Shown here one piece after another: positions 5,371-6,383 of a stretch of DNA of 6,383 nt. The notes beneath the pieces were generated by a model that saw only the letters and a list, made by a program, of their open reading frames with translations, did not search any database and had not been told where the DNA came from. The stretch covers positions 1 through 6,383 of the forward strand of contig BQJH01000170.1 of the NCBI GenBank assembly GCA_021604605.1, read 5' to 3'. The DNA comes from Hyphococcus sp. (GTDB lineage: Bacteria; Pseudomonadota; Alphaproteobacteria; Caulobacterales; Parvularculaceae). Every line of letters starts with the position of its first letter. The first letter of the stretch is position 1. The position numbers and the translations under genes were made by a program.

Positions 5371-6383
5371 ATGGTGGCGACAATGGCGGGCTCGAACGCG
5401 CAATCCTCTCATGATCAAGGCGACAAGATTGATCCAAAGCGAGCAAGCGCAGGGGTTGCGCGCTGGCGTCGCGCGGTCGCGAAGGCTTCCGGTAAGGACC
5501 CGGGCGCCGCGCTGGACCAGCCAGACCGTCGCCTGTTGATGCTGCGGGTTTTCGGCTCGACACGGCGTCTGGCCGAGCTTTGCGTGACCCACCCTGATGC
5601 GGCGGCGCAAGCATTGATCGATGGTCCGTCGCCAGTCCTCGCCGAAGCGGCGCGTGATCTCAGCGGGCTGGAGCGCGGTGTCGGCGGCCCAGACGCTCTC
5701 CATGCGGCGCTCGCCCCGATTAAAAGCCGCGCGGATATCGCCATTGCCCTGGCGGAGTTGGGTGAGCATTGGAGTGTCGCTGAAGCGACAGCGGCGCGGG
5801 TGGATTTCGCCGAGCGCTTGGTCGATACCGCGTTGAACTGGCTGGTTCGGGCCGCAGTCAAGCGCGGCGAACTGACGGTGAGCGACGCCAACAATATCAT
5901 GACGGGCGTCTCCGTCATCGCAGGCGGTGATTTCGCCCATGAGGATCTGGCGCCATACGGTCCGTTGGATTTAATTGTTCTCTATGATGAGAAAGCTTTT
6001 GCCGGTCCAGCCGCCAGAGGTGCGGATCGCGTCTTTGTGCGTGTCGGTGCGGAGATCCGCGAGGCCTTTGAAGGCAAGCCCGGTGAGTATCCGTTGTTTG
6101 CTTTGCGTACGCCGTTAGGTACGGGCGTTGGCGGCGCCGGTTATGCCGATAGTGTGGCACGGGTAAAAGCAACTGCAGAAGGACCGCAATCACAGACGCT
6201 TCGCACATGGTTGGCGACAGCGCGCGTTGTCGCCGGTGATCGCAGTGCGGGGGGTGACTTTTTAGAAGAGATTGAAGACCTGGTTTGGGGTGATACGCCG
6301 ATCCTCAATGATGAATTGCGTGAGGCTTTACAAAAAAGCAGTGATGATCCACGCGCCGCATTCCGTAGGGTGGCGGACCTTTG
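5371..6383 (+). CDS. glnE: GlnE, glutamine synthetase adenylyltransferase/adenylyl-removing enzyme, N-terminal part (3' end outside window)
   Basis: GlnE controls glutamine synthetase by adding AMP (C-terminal domain) and removing it (N-terminal domain) in response to PII and glutamine. The frame is open from ATG 5371, directly after an in-frame TGA, to the end of the window (337 codons). GlnE is usually over 900 residues, so about two thirds is missing. Family landmarks are LLMLRVFGSTRRLAEL (55-70), IKSRADIAIALAELGEHW (117-134), DFAERLVDTALNWLVR near 144-159, DLIVLYD (200-206) and ARVVAGD (284-290). The catalytic motifs of the removase domain are degraded. The usual GxGKLGxxELNxxSDIDL reads AGGD...GPLDL (184-201), so one Asp of the metal pair is lost. 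The usual RVDLRLRP reads ALRTPLGT (244-251). No frameshift or internal stop is present. The 5' half (around 5450-5850) is visibly richer in GC than the 3' part. ATG 5383 is an alternative start. GlnE identity is confident; deadenylylation activity is doubtful. Confidence 0.85.
   Translation, partial: MVATMAGSNAQSSHDQGDKIDPKRASAGVARWRRAVAKASGKDPGAALDQPDRRLLMLRVFGSTRRLAELCVTHPDAAAQALIDGPSPVLAEAARDLSGLERGVGGPDALHAALAPIKSRADIAIALAELGEHWSVAEATAARVDFAERLVDTALNWLVRAAVKRGELTVSDANNIMTGVSVIAGGDFAHEDLAPYGPLDLIVLYDEKAFAGPAARGADRVFVRVGAEIREAFEGKPGEYPLFALRTPLGTGVGGAGYADSVARVKATAEGPQSQTLRTWLATARVVAGDRSAGGDFLEEIEDLVWGDTPILNDELREALQKSSDDPRAAFRRVADL

Noticed and set aside
5353..5940. Long open frames on the - strand opposite glnE
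   Set aside because: They lie in the GC-rich part of glnE, where antisense frames stay open by codon bias. Their translations are Arg-rich and resemble no family, while the + strand matches GlnE.

Overview
The window looks like ordinary chromosomal core DNA from an alphaproteobacterium. Protein similarity recalled from memory points toward the Caulobacterales/Hyphomonadales/Parvularculales side, but I could not test this. Support comes from the alphaproteobacterial style of SecD/SecF, an Fe-type superoxide dismutase, an NDUFAF6-like squalene/phytoene synthase family protein, a CLC protein of the alphaproteobacterial 'SFFHWQL' type, and GlnE. Base composition is moderate to GC-rich. I see no mobile element, tRNA, rRNA, CRISPR array or phage gene.

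Layout. Positions 1-1131 hold the 3' part of secD, followed 16 nt later by complete secF (1148-2128), both on the + strand. A strong bidirectional terminator (2147-2176) separates them from a convergent Fe superoxide dismutase gene (sodB, 2196-2792, - strand). A short divergent intergenic region containing a perfect 6-1-6 palindrome separates sodB from a + strand gene for a catalytically unlikely squalene/phytoene synthase family protein (about 2866-3603). That gene runs tail to tail, with a 2-nt gap, into a CLC-type chloride channel/transporter gene with a C-terminal CBS-like segment (3606-5240, - strand). A 130-nt divergent intergenic region follows. The last gene, on the + strand from 5371 and running off the window, encodes the N-terminal part of GlnE, the glutamine synthetase adenylyltransferase/adenylyl-removing enzyme.

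Functionally the genes are mostly independent housekeeping units: Sec-dependent export (SecDF), superoxide detoxification (SodB), a putative membrane-complex assembly factor, anion transport (CLC) and nitrogen regulation (GlnE). No new multi-gene system is visible. The most notable points are at residue level. The N-terminal adenylyl-removase domain of GlnE is recognisable, but its nucleotidyltransferase motifs are degraded. The CLC protein keeps the gating glutamate but has Val at the internal proton-glutamate position, Phe for the central Tyr and Gln for the selectivity-filter Ser. The squalene/phytoene synthase family protein lacks the aspartate-rich catalytic motifs.
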